Assembly (NCBI GenBank): GCA_023079485.1 | Contig: CM041085.1 | Location: 95,615,115 to 95,679,114 of the forward strand | From: Archilochus colubris | Lineage: Eukaryota > Chordata > Aves > Apodiformes > Trochilidae | Reading direction: 5' to 3' | DNA: 64,000 nt | Part shown: positions 38,501-51,667 of the stretch, in pieces | How the letters are laid out: the number at the start of each line of letters is the position of its first letter | Numbering within the stretch: the stretch's first letter is position 1 | Program-made: the position numbers and the translations under genes | Notes under the pieces: model-generated | Databases searched by the model: none | What the model saw: the letters and a program-made list of their open reading frames with translations, nothing else | Told to the model about the DNA's origin: nothing

Positions 38501-39792
38501 GAGCATACTCATCCTGGCACAGCAGTATGCACTTTGCATATTTTCAATGAGAACGCTGTCTGTCAACCCCTATGCAACTCCATATCCACTCCATATCCGC
38601 CCCAAAACACAAAAAAATCAGTCCCCTGATTCAAGTCTCACAACAATTATAACAGAGCCAATGTGTGACACAAGGGAAGAGGGAACAGGGGGCTAAACAC
38701 AGACAGACCAAAAGACCAAGACTGCTCTTTTAAGGACTGACCAGCCTGTGGATTTGCTTAAGGGAACTGTGAAATCTCATCTTCACACAAGTAATTTTTG
38801 TTTGTCCTTGCTGGATGAAACGATGTCTATAGTTAAAGTGCTTAAGCTACTGTGCATTGTGATAAATAGGAACAGGGACATTATCCTAGTTCATACAAAG
38901 CTATTTCCAAAGCCTCTCCTTCTCACAGTTCCTTGAATTTAATTATTCCTCTACAGATATGATTCACCTAAAGTAAAATAACAATAATTTCACAGAGATG
39001 TTATTTCTTGTTATAATATCTTCTAATCAGCTGCACCTAACAAAGATGCTTGTTCTAGCTAAACACTCATTTGTGTGAGTGATTTCTTTGTCATTACTCT
39101 AAAAAGTTTAAAAAAAAAACAAAACAAAACTAAGATGGGTGAGTCTTCAGAGATTTGGGACCAAATAAATCAATAGAACAAGAAAAACCTGTACTTACAT
39201 TATTAATCTCAGTCTATCATTTTGAAATTGTCTAGACAACAGAAATAATCTTCCCAGATACAAGAGCTGGTTGACAAAATAGGCTATATGACAGATCCTT
39301 TGAAAAAAACAAATTTATCATGAAGACACAAGCTCTTTATTTTTTCTCCAAATAACATGAAATTTATTTTATTTTACTAGTTTTTCTTGTCTATCTTAAA
39401 TGGTGAGTAAAACCAAAGACAATAAACCCAGATTTGTAAATACTAACACTTTTTCTCCAAAAGACTGAGTTCAACATTGAGTTTTAATTAGACTGAAGAC
39501 AAATTATTCTGCTAGACATGTTTATCTTTTCTTGCTTTTCTTGTATGGTTGGTGCGAGAACAATAAAAACTGATATAATGAGCTGCAATAAAGAAAACAA
39601 CATATAGGCCAGGAGAAAGATACAATATAGCCATTATGAATAAATTACAATTCAAAATAGCCATGTAAGTTTTATAATGTACGAAGGCTAAATGTCAGAG
39701 GAAAACTGGAAATCACTTTTGTTTCACAGAGAAATCGCTGGCCTGACAGAAAAGAATCCTGTTTACTTTTTTTTGTTTTGATTTACACAAAG

Positions 39793-39945
39793 TAATAATA
39801 ATAACAACAATAAAGAAAACTATAGTAATGGAAATAGTTATAATTATAATTATGGTAGTTATACTAATAATTATTAATATTAATAATAAATACAATAAAG
39901 ATTACATCAACCATCACCAATGATGATGGTAGCAATAATAATAAA
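39793..39945. repeat. Imperfect AAT/ATT trinucleotide-rich repeat
   Basis: Interrupted AAT, ATA and TTA triplets extend over about 150 bases, including GATGATGG and AGCAATAATAATAA units at the right. A minus-strand 60-codon frame rich in I and T is a by-product. Confidence 0.8.
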
Positions 39946-41394
39946 TTGGAAAACAATTTAAAAATATCAAGTTCTAGTGAGGAAATCTAGAAGAAAGTGC
40001 TTTAGATTTTGGTTCTAATGGCAAGAAATGCAAATCTTCCTGACACTACTTCATCAGTGTCTCTTTACATCATTTTACTGATGTCTGTGAAATGGATCCC
40101 TGCAACACTTCAAGAGACATAGAATAGCCATGCATTATATTGAGATTTAGTGCACCTGAAAATTAATGGATAATTTAATTCTGTGACTTCTAATAATCTT
40201 CAGGATTTTAACCTAATGTTTGTATCTACACATGGCTATAATAATGTCAATAAAACCAAACTGTATTATGAACTACGCATTCCAATCTCTCATTTCATGT
40301 CTATTTTTTCTCCTACTCCTTTTGTCTTTACCTGTAGCTTTTCCCCCCTGTTGATATCTCACCACTGCAAAATACCACCAACTGAAATATAGACATGGCA
40401 GACCTATAGCATAAACTGCATGATTTTATCATGTTCACCAAGCTTCTCCCATTCACAGTTACCCTCTTTGTTTCACACTGGTGCTCACTCAAAACCTGTG
40501 AAGATTTCCTGCTCCTTCTTCAGTCAGTCATGTAGTCAAGGCATTGAGAGACAACTACAAAAACCAGTCAGTCTTTTCTTCTGTAAACCCTATTTGAACT
40601 TTGCCCAGAAAATAGAATTTTTTCTACAATGTTCTCTAAAACCTCTGATGACAAGGAATACAGCCCTGTTCAGGTAAATTATCTCTGCTGATAAACTATC
40701 TTTGCAGTTGGACAAATTTTCCTACATTGCCCAAACAGGCATTCCCCATCTGCATAGTCAAAACCAATAACATTTTAAATGCACACAGGGAAAAAAAAAA
40801 AACCAAAAAACTTAATTCAGATGGTAAATGTTTCCTTCATGTTTTGGTTTTTTGTTTATAAACTTTAAGATTTCCTCACAGTCATGTTGCTAATACATCT
40901 CTCACCTTTGCTGTTTTCCTCTGGAGTCTTTCCAACTCAGTCCTATCATAAAGTTATAACTGCCCCACACTGAATGCACTACAGGACCTGAACATTCTGA
41001 CTGCCAGATACAACAAAATACTTAGTCTTACATCCCTTTTATATTTCTAAGAATGCTACTGGCCTAGTTTTGGGCAGCCCTATTTTCTTGACTCAAATGA
41101 TTGAGGTATTTCTTAAAACTTTTAGTTTGAAACTATGAAGTGGCAAAAATAATCAAACCGACACCACACCAAAATGATATTTTTACAGTATTTTAAGGGG
41201 CTTACAATAGCACAACAGGGAGAGAAAGCAACTGTATTTGGATTTAGATATTACTTGGGCCCATTTCCATGAGCAGTCACAAAAGAAATAAACAGAAACA
41301 GTTTCAAATTATGTAATTAAAAGAACACGCTGTTATATTCATACACACATTTAAACGTGTGCCTATGCATACATATCTGTCTATCCTGAAACCT

Positions 41395-41410
41395 TTCTTC
41401 TTCTTCTTCT
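41395..41410. repeat. Short TTC repeat
   Basis: About five consecutive TTC units form a small microsatellite. Confidence 0.8.
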
Positions 41411-41794
41411 GAACACCAGTATTTACACACAAAACCAATTACTAGCAGTCATTTAATCACTGAAAAGATTACAAGACAATGTAACAACAAATGTTTAGAA
41501 CTCTTGTGGATACAGCAATAGATGTGTCTCATCCCTCTGGAACTACTCCTACAAGCATTTCTAGCCGAGTGTAAGAGCTTTCACTCCTGCCTGCCTCTCA
41601 CTGATGATCACTTGCAGTATAAGCACTCTTCAAATGAGATTCTCTTGCATTTGCAGTTGCAGTTTTCTTAAATCTTTCCTTTTAACTGTGGTCTTCATAA
41701 CAAAAAGCCTTTTACTGCCCAAGATCAGGCCGTAGGGTTAGGAAAAACAAATACCTAGTAGTTTTGGAGAATAGGAAAAATAAAACAGAAAAAA

Positions 41795-41860
41795 CAGCTG
41801 CCTATGAGAGGCTACAAGCTGGGTTATTTTGGGAAAGACAGAGCAAGGGGAATGAGCAGC
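41795..41860 (+). mobile_element. Possible tiny ancient CR1 ORF2 remnant
   Basis: The stretch CTATGAGAGGCTACAAGCTG then GGTTATTTTGGGAAAGACAG follows the usual wording of the CR1 ORF2 segment that encodes a YEERL..LGLFSLEKR-like motif. It is only about 60 bases long and diverged, so this could be chance. Confidence 0.35.
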
Positions 41861-43269
41861 TCTGAGAAGGGTAGATACTGAAAGAACTTTAAATAAAAAT
41901 AGAATACAGAATACAGAATTCTGTTTCCATTATCAAAACAGAATGAGTCTAAAGCAGAAGAAAATCAACCAACCTGGCAGCAAACTTTGTATCCTTTAGA
42001 GCAAAAGAACTGACATACAACCAAATGAATAAAGCAGCCACTAAGAGCCCATTATTTTCCCCAGATGAAAATATAAGGTCTATGCTCAGAGCAATGACAG
42101 AACCTATTCACTGTACTTGCACATTAGATCCTTGTCCATATGGAGTTTTCACATTACACATGCATTAACCAAGCCGAAAGAGATTTCAGAAAAGAATTAT
42201 GAGGCCAGACAATCTAACATTTTCATAGGCAAACAAAAATAACTGAGGCAGTAAAAGCAAAATATAAACCACTCAAGAAAGAAAGAAAGAAAGAGAAAAG
42301 CTGATGTTTCTCTTGGTGATCTTAACACAAATACTCTCTTTTCAGAGAAACAGTCATAAACACAGTAATAAAATGGATGTGCTTTAGCACACTTCTGATA
42401 CACATTTCAAATGAACAGTATCAAAGTGGAGAGTCCAAGCATTCTGAATAATTCCAAAAAAGACATGAAGGTGTGTTTATAAAGATCAAATTTACATGTT
42501 TTTCTCTGCATTTTAAAACTCAGTTTCCAGTGTTTGACATTCAAAGGCTTAAGTGAGTCATGTTCCTCACAAGCAAGGTAAAGAAAACTTAACACCCCCT
42601 AACCACATTTCTGCATCTTTATGAAAAACACCAAGGAGAGTAAGGCTGGTGACAAAAAAATTGAGCACAAGAATTCTATGAAATACAAAACTTAAGGCCA
42701 TGTGCACCAGTCTTGATCCAAATCCCCCTGGAGCCAATGCAGGTGTCATTGGAGTTCAGCAGCCTCAGAGTCAAATCATACTAATCCAAAACTGCCAGGT
42801 CTATCTATCACCATTCTTCTACTTTGTCTTTTTCTCTCTCTCTTCTTTCACTTTGCTCTTTAAGAGATCTCACTAAAAATCTCAGAGCCTCATAAGAAAA
42901 AATAAAAATGGTACAAAGCCAAGCTGAGCATGATATAGCAAAGAACCAAATAGTTGGCAAAACCTACAGAATGGGAAAGAACAATTATAGATTAGATTGT
43001 GTACCCTGGTACTCTGAAGGTTAAATTGTTTTTTTAGGGTTTTTTTTTTCCACTTCCTCCTTCTGGTCATATAGGAATAAGATTTCAAAATCATTTGAAC
43101 AGAGTGGGGAGCTGACAAACAGATTTAAGAAGGTAATTCTAAATACAAAGGGTGTACAAAAAAAAATGATGTAACCATTGGAAGAGGTAATAGATCAAGT
43201 CCAGGTTGTATCAATATCTGGGCAAGACATGTGAAGTCAGTAATTAACTGTATATCAACTTAGAGCAGC
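41861..43269. other. AT-rich non-coding sequence
   Basis: There is no gene or interspersed repeat apart from a GAAA microsatellite (42276-42295) and short T/A runs (near 43029-43050). Confidence 0.5.
42276..42295. repeat. GAAA tetranucleotide repeat
   Basis: Four to five GAAA units in tandem form a homopurine microsatellite. Confidence 0.85.
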
Positions 43270-43696
43270 ACAGGTTGGAAGCCACATCCTCTCTACCTCA
43301 GTTCAGAGCACTGCCAACTTCCAAGTGATATTAAGGTTCTCAGGGCCTTGCCCACTCAAGGTTTGAAAATCCACCAGGCAGGAAAATCAAGTCGCTCTGT
43401 TCCAGTGTTTGACTAACCTTATCCCAAAGAGTTTTTTCCTTGTGTCTAATTGAAATTTCTTTTGCTGCAGCAGCTATCTCTTCTTGTCCTTCCACTGTGC
43501 ATGTCCATTAAGAATCTAGCTCCATCTGGCTGTAATGGCCCATTAAGCAGCTGAGGACAGTAATTAGCTCTGCTGTCCTCCTAGCTTCCTCTTCAGGCTG
43601 AACAAATCCAGGTCTCTTCAGTGTCTTCCTGGGCATCACACGCTCCAGTACTCTACCCATCTCAGTGGCCATCCTCTGGACACACTCCAATTTGTT
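43270..43696 (-). mobile_element. CR1 LINE 3'-region fragment, second subfamily
   Basis: Read from the left, CACAGGTTGGAAGCCACATC is followed by CTCAGGGCCTTGCCCACTCA, CTGTTCCAGTGTTTGACTAA, GAGTTTTTTCCTTGTGTCTA, TTGTCCTTCCACTGTGCATG, CTTCAGGCTGAACAAATCCA and CCATCCTCTGGACACACTCC. This order is the complement of a CR1 3' region of a different subfamily from the copies with the GAATCATAGAAT end. The element is 5'-truncated near 43696 and abuts a T/G-rich low-complexity tract. Confidence 0.88.
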
Positions 43697-43742
43697 TTAT
43701 TTTGGTTTCTTGGGTTTGTTGTTTTTTGGTTTGGTTTTTTTT
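43697..43742. repeat. T-rich low-complexity tract
   Basis: T runs broken by G or GG, adjacent to the truncated CR1 end. Confidence 0.8.
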
Positions 43743-46012
43743 AAATGGGGTGAGGATGGGACTTTTTACCAGAAATATGTAAAATTCTAATAAAGAAATA
43801 GGAGTTTAGAGTCCAAAAATATTTCAGAAAACTGAAATTTGAGATAGGGAATTCAATCGCTAGAAAACAGTGTGATCTTTTTTTGCAGAAATACTCATGA
43901 ATTCAACGTTAGAAGAGCCAAAAGCAAAGTTGAAACATCAGATTTAAGTTCACTATTTCTTTTCAACTGTGCGAGTCCCTCTTCTTTCTTCAGTACATCA
44001 CATACAGAGCAACGTATACCTTTTAGCCAACCTTTTAGATTACTGAAGCAAGCTGGCATTCCCTGCCACTGATTTGACCTTCACTTCCTTTATACTTTTG
44101 TAATGCTCTGGTGATTTCTTTAATAGTTAGCTACAAGGAAGTCCAGATCTGCAGTATTAGGAGTCTATGTACAGAGTATCATCATTGAAAGGAGCCCTAA
44201 GGTCAAAAGAAAAAATTTTAACATACACTATTCCATAGTTGTAACTGCTACATATCATGGATCTCTATGTGTTGCTTAGAAACTTAGGGAACCTGAAGGG
44301 CAAAGACTCAAAACTCATGTGGGATTCTTTTGTCTGATTCTTATACATCACCAAAATTAGAATCTCAGCACAAGCCTTTTAGACATTGTTATCATTATAC
44401 TAAAACCCTCATAAAACTCTCAATAATATATTAATGTATTAAATACTCAGTTAATTAAATACAAATAATTTGCGCTATCATCACTGGAGCAAACTTTCAT
44501 TGACCGCTCTGGCCTAAGGGCAGGGTACTAATAATAGCCCTATCTGAATGTTATTGTCTACTGGAAATTAAACTTTTTGCTCTGTCAAACATAAGGTGAA
44601 GTTGTGCAATTACACATCACTTTCAAGACAGTAAAAATGCAGGAGTTCATACACTAGTCCCTATTAAGTGCCTTCAATTTCTGAGATAAATCAACTGAAT
44701 TAAAAGAAAAAATAGTTTCTATTCTTCCAAATTTTTTTTTCTTCTGAATCTGTTAAATAAAATTTTTTCTGTAACTGTATTTTTCAGTCTTAGAATAACT
44801 TTTTTCTGCCTCCTAAGAAGATATTGGAAACAAGTTTACATTAAAAAAAATGAAAAATCATAGATTCATTGATCAGTCTACCTTTATGATGCAGTGTTTG
44901 CAGTCTATGCCAAGAACCTGCCATACTCAGTTTTTTTGTTTTTTTTTTTTATCCTGCCTGAATATTTGAATTGGAAAAAATATGCTTCTATCACAAGTAG
45001 TTCAGTATTAATGCAACCTTTTCTTTTAGATACTCATACTAAGCTATACAGACTGACTCCTAAACAGTCATCTAAGTGAGGTTACTTGAAGGACTGGGCG
45101 TGAATTTAGAGACTACAAACATGCACATTATGTGATTTCCACAGTTTTACTGGCCTCCATCAAAGGGGTAAATTACTGAATATTTGAAACTAAGGAGATT
45201 ATTATTAACAAGAAGATAATACTGAATTACTTCAAAGAGATAAGTAATTAAAACATTATGATCAAGCTTTCAACAGTAAAATAATAATTATACACACATT
45301 AGCCCTAAATAAATGTCACAAATAACTAGTTTATAATGCTAAATTCTCTTAATCTCAGAAACACCATTGAATTACTAATCAACAGAAAATAGACACATGC
45401 AGGTGTGAAATTAGCCATCTGTCAGATACAATATTTCATCTTTAAAATTTATTTACCATAGCTATTTTTCAGCATTATTATCTAAGTTTTTGTGTTTAAA
45501 ATACTTCAGGTTTTGGATGATGCAATTAGAAAAGTACTGCTTGACTTGAAAAACAATCACACCTCAGTTGTATTTGAAAAACAGTAAAGTATAACATAGG
45601 TTAAGATGGAGTCTAAGCATAAACAACCTTTCCGATATCTGTAATACTTCATTAATATTTCAAGGCCTTTTAATGACCATAGAGTCTTCATCAACTAATC
45701 ATATGATTTACTAGCAATAACACACATCTACCTCTTCCACTTGGAAAAGCCTCAAGTTTCACAGTGCAAGTTGCCTGCATAGTCTTATAGTGTTGATAAT
45801 AATAAATGAGAATTCATGTAACATCTAAATAACCTGAATACTCTGAGAATATTCATAAAACATTTCTACACAGCTTTTTATCTTCCCATGCTCTGAAGGC
45901 ACACAAGATATTCTGTAGGATTGTAATTTTAGTTCCATATGGTCTTATGGCATTGAAATAAATAAATAATAAAATTATTTTTCAGACCAACCGAAGGAAA
46001 TTCTGTATATGA

Positions 46013-46034
46013 AATTACATGCTTTCATGTAATT
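46013..46034. repeat. 9-bp perfect inverted repeat, 4-nt loop
   Basis: AATTACATG (46013-46021) and CATGTAATT (46026-46034) are exact reverse complements around CTTT. Confidence 0.7.
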
Positions 46035-46194
46035 ACATGGGATACAAAACCTAAAAAAGCAAACAGCTAAATAGTAACAGTGACTTCAGTAGAACTAAGT
46101 GCTCTTTTATACATTTTCTGAAATGTGTATGCTTTGAAATTGGCCCAGATTAGGAGATCCTTAAAAACCCATACAGCAAAAATAAAAGAAATAT

Positions 46195-46232
46195 AAGGAT
46201 ATCGATTCTTCTGTCGATTAGAAGATATCCTT
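46195..46232. repeat. Inverted repeat with 9-bp outer stem
   Basis: AAGGATATC (46195-46203) and GATATCCTT (46224-46232) are exact reverse complements. The interior contains a second short pairing (TTCT with AGAA). Confidence 0.7.
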
Positions 46233-47629
46233 CAATTAGGCTAATGAAATAAAAACTTGAAGCATAAATAAATTAAGAAAACTGGAAAATAAAAGTACTC
46301 AAATGAAAAAGTTAAAATTGTATTTGAGAAATCAGAAGAAATGGTATCTCAAGCAAAGCTTCAAGTGAGTCACCTAATTAGCAGTGCCTCATGTTGCAGC
46401 CACTGAATGTCATGCTTAAAATTACCATTCAACTGATAGTTCTTTTTGTTAAGCAGATAAATCAAGATCAATGGCATCTTGCTGCTGAAACAGTAACTAG
46501 GAATACAATAAAAGTGGTAGTCCTGAGAAAATCTTGGTGGTGTTAAGCAGTTCTTATGCTCACTTGTCTAGCTAAATAAAAGCCTAAATTCTTCTTTTAA
46601 AAAGGCCTCTGAAAAGAATATTATTATTGATGTACAAGATCAAATGTTGCAAAAAACATTTGTTCCCTGTAGCTTCAAGTCCTTGCCATGGCATTTTAGT
46701 CACAAGCTAGCAACTTACAAATGTTATGCTATATGAACATTTTTCCATGCTGGAAAGAAATGGTACTGGTTTGTGGTAGGTCTCCTTACAGTAATAGCTC
46801 CAAAATCCAATTCAGCTCATTTGTAAATAAAAGAGTCTACCATAAAAGAAAACATTTTCCTTGGTAGAGTCTACCAAAAGATCTGCAAAGGTACAGACAG
46901 GATGAGAAGAAGGATTTGTGAGAAGCTTGGTAGCAAGAATCTAGGAGTAAATAAACCAACTCAACAGAAGAACATATTTTTCATCAAATAAAGTAATGAG
47001 TACCAGGAGGTAACAAGCACCATAAGAATCAAAGAGCAAAGCTTAAAATAAGCACACCAAAAGGGTACACATATACACAGAGAAGATCAGTAGATCCAAA
47101 AAAAGGAAGAAAAGATACATTTGAGAATTTAAATGTGCAATTTTTTAAAAATGGTGTAAGCAGTGGCACTGCAAAACATCTGGGGAAGTTCACATGCACA
47201 GCCACAAATGAATTCCCAGTTCATGTTTACTGAAACATTCAGGCTTTTCGGAAGTACTGCTAACTTCATATGAATTCCCTGGAGAGACTACACTCAGAGT
47301 ATATATAAATGAAACACTCATTCACAGTAGGAACTTGGCTTAAGTGTGGGAAACAGACTTTCAATACTGTATATGAAAATTAAGAGAAGCATGACTCAGG
47401 CATTTATTTTTTTCAAAGATGGGGAACTTAAAATATACAACAGTAGGAAGTGAAAGATCGGGATCTCAGCATGTGTCACCATGGCTCAGCCAAACTCAAA
47501 GGAATCTCACTTTTTATCAGTTATTTGGTCCAAGATCTTGCAATCTGTGGGTAATAACACCACTGGAGACAGAGCCAGTAATTAAGAGAATGCAGTCGGA
47601 TTCAAAAGGTTTTCCATTATTTTTTTGTG

Positions 47630-47960
47630 ACTGGATGAGCAGATGGCAAATGTAGCTTGATACAGAAAAAATGTGAAATAATTAGCAGGGAAACCAAACA
47701 CCAAGTTAAAGAATATGTACTAAATGGAAATCTCATCTAGCAAGCTAATCAAGAGAGAAATTTGGGGGTTATTATGAAAAATAATTAAAACCATCAAATC
47801 ATTTCACAGCTGCTGGGAAAAGAAGGCAAAGATGATAGCAGGTTACATTAATAGATAGATACACCACAAAGTAAAGTGAAGTTATCAGTGTTCAAGGCAT
47901 TTATTAAGAACCATCTAGAATATTCCACCGGGCTCTGACAGGCATGGGAGTGTGTGATGA
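47630..47960 (+). mobile_element. Ancient decayed CR1-like LINE ORF2 fossil
   Basis: Reading the plus strand across shifting frames recovers CR1-type post-RT landmarks in order. There is a RWQM vestige followed by an AAAAAATGTGAAATAATT stretch (about 47640-47685), then ERNLGVIM (47753-47776), then a KAFIKNHLEYS-like stretch (about 47898-47926). In intact CR1 these regions read W-x-M-x-F-N-x-x-K-C, ERDLGV and RPHLEY. Multiple stops and indels show long decay. Sequence to the left (47400-47630) may also belong but shows no landmark. Confidence 0.7.
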
Positions 47961-50478
47961 GATAGTGCATTGCAGATAAAAATTTGGTGTGCTAAAGATA
48001 CTCCCAGAGTACCAGGCTTTTAGTGCTGCCAGACAGAGCCAGTCTCATTCATGATGTGCAAATACCACTCAAACCAAGGCAAGTTATTTTTTATTCCACT
48101 GCTCTTATGATGCTGTTTCAGTGCCTCAGTCTCAAATAGTTAAAACAATCCTACAAAACTACAACCCATATTTATTTATGATCAGTATATTCTTATACAG
48201 GCAATATTATTTAGAATAATACACACTTTTTACTTCCTGCTGTTTATATCTTTGATATAGTTACAGAGAGCAATCATATTCCTTCTTGGCTTTCCCTTGC
48301 TTTGTAAAACTTCTCAACCCATTATATTTTCTCTTGCAAAGTAAGCACTGCTCTTTCTTGATCACCATAGTAGTCCTATAAGCTCAAGTGCTCAATTTTA
48401 TTCCAGTGCAGATTTTTGCTCTATGAACAGGTCTCTATGCTTACAAAAAGCACTTAAAACACTAATATCTGTGTTAGCAAGCAAGGAAACCAAGCAAAGA
48501 GAGACTGTTTGCTCTTGCAGCAACCAACAAATTAGTCCATGTGACTATTGGGAACAAAACCAGAATGTAAGAGCAAGACATCAGCTCAGACATAGCAATA
48601 TGAATTGCAGTTCCTGGACCTGGCTGGGGAAGGATGGAGATGTCTATGGAGTGCTGAGCTCAGGAGTGTCCCAGGGGAGAAGTGGGGATAGAAGGGGATG
48701 GATCCCAAGGACTGGGAGGCTCTGGGTTGAACTGGGAGTCTGGAGTAGGTACTGAGACCACGGCTGGCAGACTGGCTTTGGAAGGAGTGAGAGCACTATG
48801 GGAGAGGAGATGTGTTACTCTGGGGTATAGGTGGGGGGATTAATCTGTGGGATCAGACTGGAGTGCGTTTTAGGTAGCTCCAGATGGGGTGGGAGGAATG
48901 GCGTTGGTTTAGAATGAATTCAGAAATATTGAGGAGGCTCTAGAGCAGTGTTAGTGTAATTAATATGGAGTCCATTTGTGAACAAGGATACACACATGCA
49001 AACTGCTCCCTTAATCACACTTCATTGTCCTTTTAATTTTTCCTTTGATAAGAAGTTTGATTATATATGACCAAACTGTCTGGCCATTGGGTAGTTATCT
49101 GACTCTTCTATACAGGCTATTGCACCACATTTGCTCATTGTTGTGTATTCCAAAACATCTGAGAATCCCAGTATCTGGGCAGAGGAAACAGAAACCCAAA
49201 ATAAGACCTCATTGGGAAGGCAGCATCACAAGCTCAGCAACTATCAGATTTGTTCAGTTCCCCAATCAGCACAAGTATTGTGTTAAAATCAACTATTATA
49301 CAAGCTGCTCCTTCCCCAGCAGCTGGGACTTAGGGGACATGGGAGAGAGCCAAGTGTACTGTTAAGAAGGTTTAGCAGATGTTACAGAGGAAGAGAAAAT
49401 ACTACTTGGGTAGGAGGAAAGTTATATGTAAGTAAAGGAGGAGGGAGGACCAAGATACCTGAACATAGGAACATAGGTCACTAATCTGTAAGATTTCATT
49501 ACTTTCATTACTTCCAGCATTAAGCAAACAACTTGATTCCTTTCCAAATACAATATGGCATTGGAGTGTCCAGCATAAACCTCATTTTGAACTAGGAAAC
49601 TATTACAAGTAATCAGTGCCAATATGTTCAGCATATGAATTTTAATATATTGGCTGAAATCAGGTATTAATTACAGTTTGATTGATGAACAGAACACATA
49701 TAATAAATGTTTTCTTTGATTGTGTCCCTTCAGTTGAAAGAGAACTAATGATCTTAAAGCACTTTTTCATTGATATTGAAAAATCACAGTAATTTTTCAA
49801 CAGAACAGAGAATGTGAAAATTCCTGTTCTTCGGAACATCTCCCTAGATCTTGTGTCCTTTGGAGCACTGTTTGATTCAGTTTGACCTCCTGTTTCTCAA
49901 AACCCCTCTCTCCCCAGCAAGTAAACTTCCTAGCCACTTCTGTTATGTCATATACATCTGACCACCTATTCCACAGTTTGGGGAACCCATTCTCTAAAAA
50001 GAGAATGGATACAAGGAAGGACCATTGAAAGATATTCAGATCACACTAGTTCATGCAGTTCAGTGCCTATTACAAAGAAAAGCATTCCTACACAATACAG
50101 ACCTGAAACACAGCTGATCCAGCCTGGTACAGAAGTCATTCCTTTTCACCATGTGATATTCAACAAATTCAAAATCTAGTAGCTCTTGATTTTGCAGGAA
50201 AGTCATTCATCAGTCATGTAATACTTAATAAACATCAGAGCTCTTTTACACAGAAATCAACTTTTAGTAAAGGTGTGTGTCACAGGCACGACGAAAGTTG
50301 CAAGATATCAAATATTATTATGGCAAGTTCATGTTTATACCCTTCAACAAGAAGGTTCCTAAATACTACTGATATTTTTATTACTGTTTCTGTTGCAACA
50401 TTGTTCTGCTATTTTTGAACAGAATTTTCTCAGGTAGAAAAGGAGAAGAAACAGGAAATGGATGTGTGTCTTTTTAAT

Positions 50479-50491
50479 AAAAAAAAAAAAA
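50479..50491. repeat. Poly-A tract (13 A)
   Basis: An uninterrupted run of 13 A lies in otherwise non-repetitive sequence. Confidence 0.85.
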
Positions 50492-50946
50492 CAGCAAAAG
50501 GCTGCTGCAATCTGTTATCTTTCTCTTCGACTGTTAGTCAAGATTAACATTCTGGCTACTTTTCTGCTAGTTGTTCAAAACTGTTGCTTTTTGCCTACCA
50601 AGCCATAAGCCAGATAGACTGGCTTAATATAAATGTACGTCCATAAAGCAGCTGAATTTTCCTTTCTTTATGAAGTTGGAGGAAAAAGCACTGTTTCTGT
50701 TTGGTATGTTTTACAAAACACTGATGCATTTAACATCTAATCATAGGATAATGTCTTGTGCTCAAAGGATCTTAAAAGTGCTTCCACTGTTTGTCTCCAG
50801 TGGGTACCATCAAGTGATTTGATTTTTTGACAGTTTACTGTTCAACAAGTAGTTACAGAAAGGACTGCATTTTTTCTGAATGTGAACAAGTGCCCACGGG
50901 GGGATAAAAAAAATTATGGTCATGGAGGTATGGGTCAGAATACCCT

Positions 50947-50951
<5 letters not shown>

Positions 50952-50981
<30 letters not shown>
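50952..50981. repeat. Poly-A tract (30 A)
   Basis: This is the longest homopolymer in the window: 30 uninterrupted A, followed by TT and a further A8. It could be a plain microsatellite or the tail of a retroposed copy, but the sequence before it (50880-50950) is not a recognisable transcript or SINE. Confidence 0.9.
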
Positions 50982-50983
<2 letters not shown>

Positions 50984-51667
50984 AAAAAAAATTGCAGTAA
51001 CTGATATTTCACTGAAAGCCTGCACATGAGCCAGGGCATAACAGTATCCATAACAGGGAATAACAGAAAGCTAAATTCCTCCTTAGTTACCTAGTATCAG
51101 TGGTGGTAATTAGTTTTAATTTCAGATAAAGGCATAATAAATAAATACTTCTTGCACTTAACTTTGCCTAGAGAAGGAAAATAATGATGAATAATAATTA
51201 TGTTCATTAATAGAGATACAAATGGGCTTGCTGCTCCTTGAATACAAGATAGGTCTCTGTCTGCCTTGCCTCTGTCTTCAGTATCATTTTTGCTTTTCTG
51301 AAGGGGCCTGAGGAAAACTGATGTGCTGGCTAGCAGCATATGCTTTAGCTAAGGTGGCTGGGGTAAACGGGTTCCAGAAAATTAGCTCCACAATCCTATT
51401 TGTTAGAAAATCACACTCTTCTATGAGAATAATCTTATTAAATTTATTTGTTTAATCTGTCATTATAAAGCTAAAACAATACCGTTACAAATCAACTGAG
51501 ACCATATTAATATATTAGATTGCAGCAACTGAGGAACAAAGTGGGCGTTTATAAAACAGCAATCATGATATTCAAGTTTGTTAAAACGGCATAGAGAAAG
51601 GTCATTAAATTATATTAGCTTGTACAAAAATTGGTAGGAGCTATTGCATAAATTTTGTAACACCTAC

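Larger units (their letters stand above)
38501..41794. other. AT-rich non-coding sequence with AAT repeat
   Basis: No gene is recognised. The interval contains an AAT/ATT-rich simple repeat (39793-39945), a poly-A tract near 40791-40802 and a short TTC repeat (41395-41410). Confidence 0.5.
43743..47629. other. AT-rich non-coding sequence with small hairpins
   Basis: No gene is recognised. Two short inverted repeats (46013-46034 and 46195-46232) and T-rich runs (44931-44950) are present. Positions 44176-44215 vaguely recall a CR1 3' end but are too short and diverged to call. Confidence 0.5.
47961..51667. other. Non-coding sequence with a G-rich block and poly-A tracts
   Basis: No gene is recognised. 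The block 48595-48910 is conspicuously G-rich on the plus strand (many GGGG and GGAG motifs) within AT-rich surroundings, and I cannot assign it. Poly-A tracts lie at 50479-50491 and 50952-50981. Confidence 0.45.

Noticed and set aside
44176..44215. Weak resemblance to a CR1 3' end (ATCATCATTGAAAGGAGCCC)
   Set aside because: It is too short and diverged to separate from chance, with no tail or adjoining CR1 sequence.
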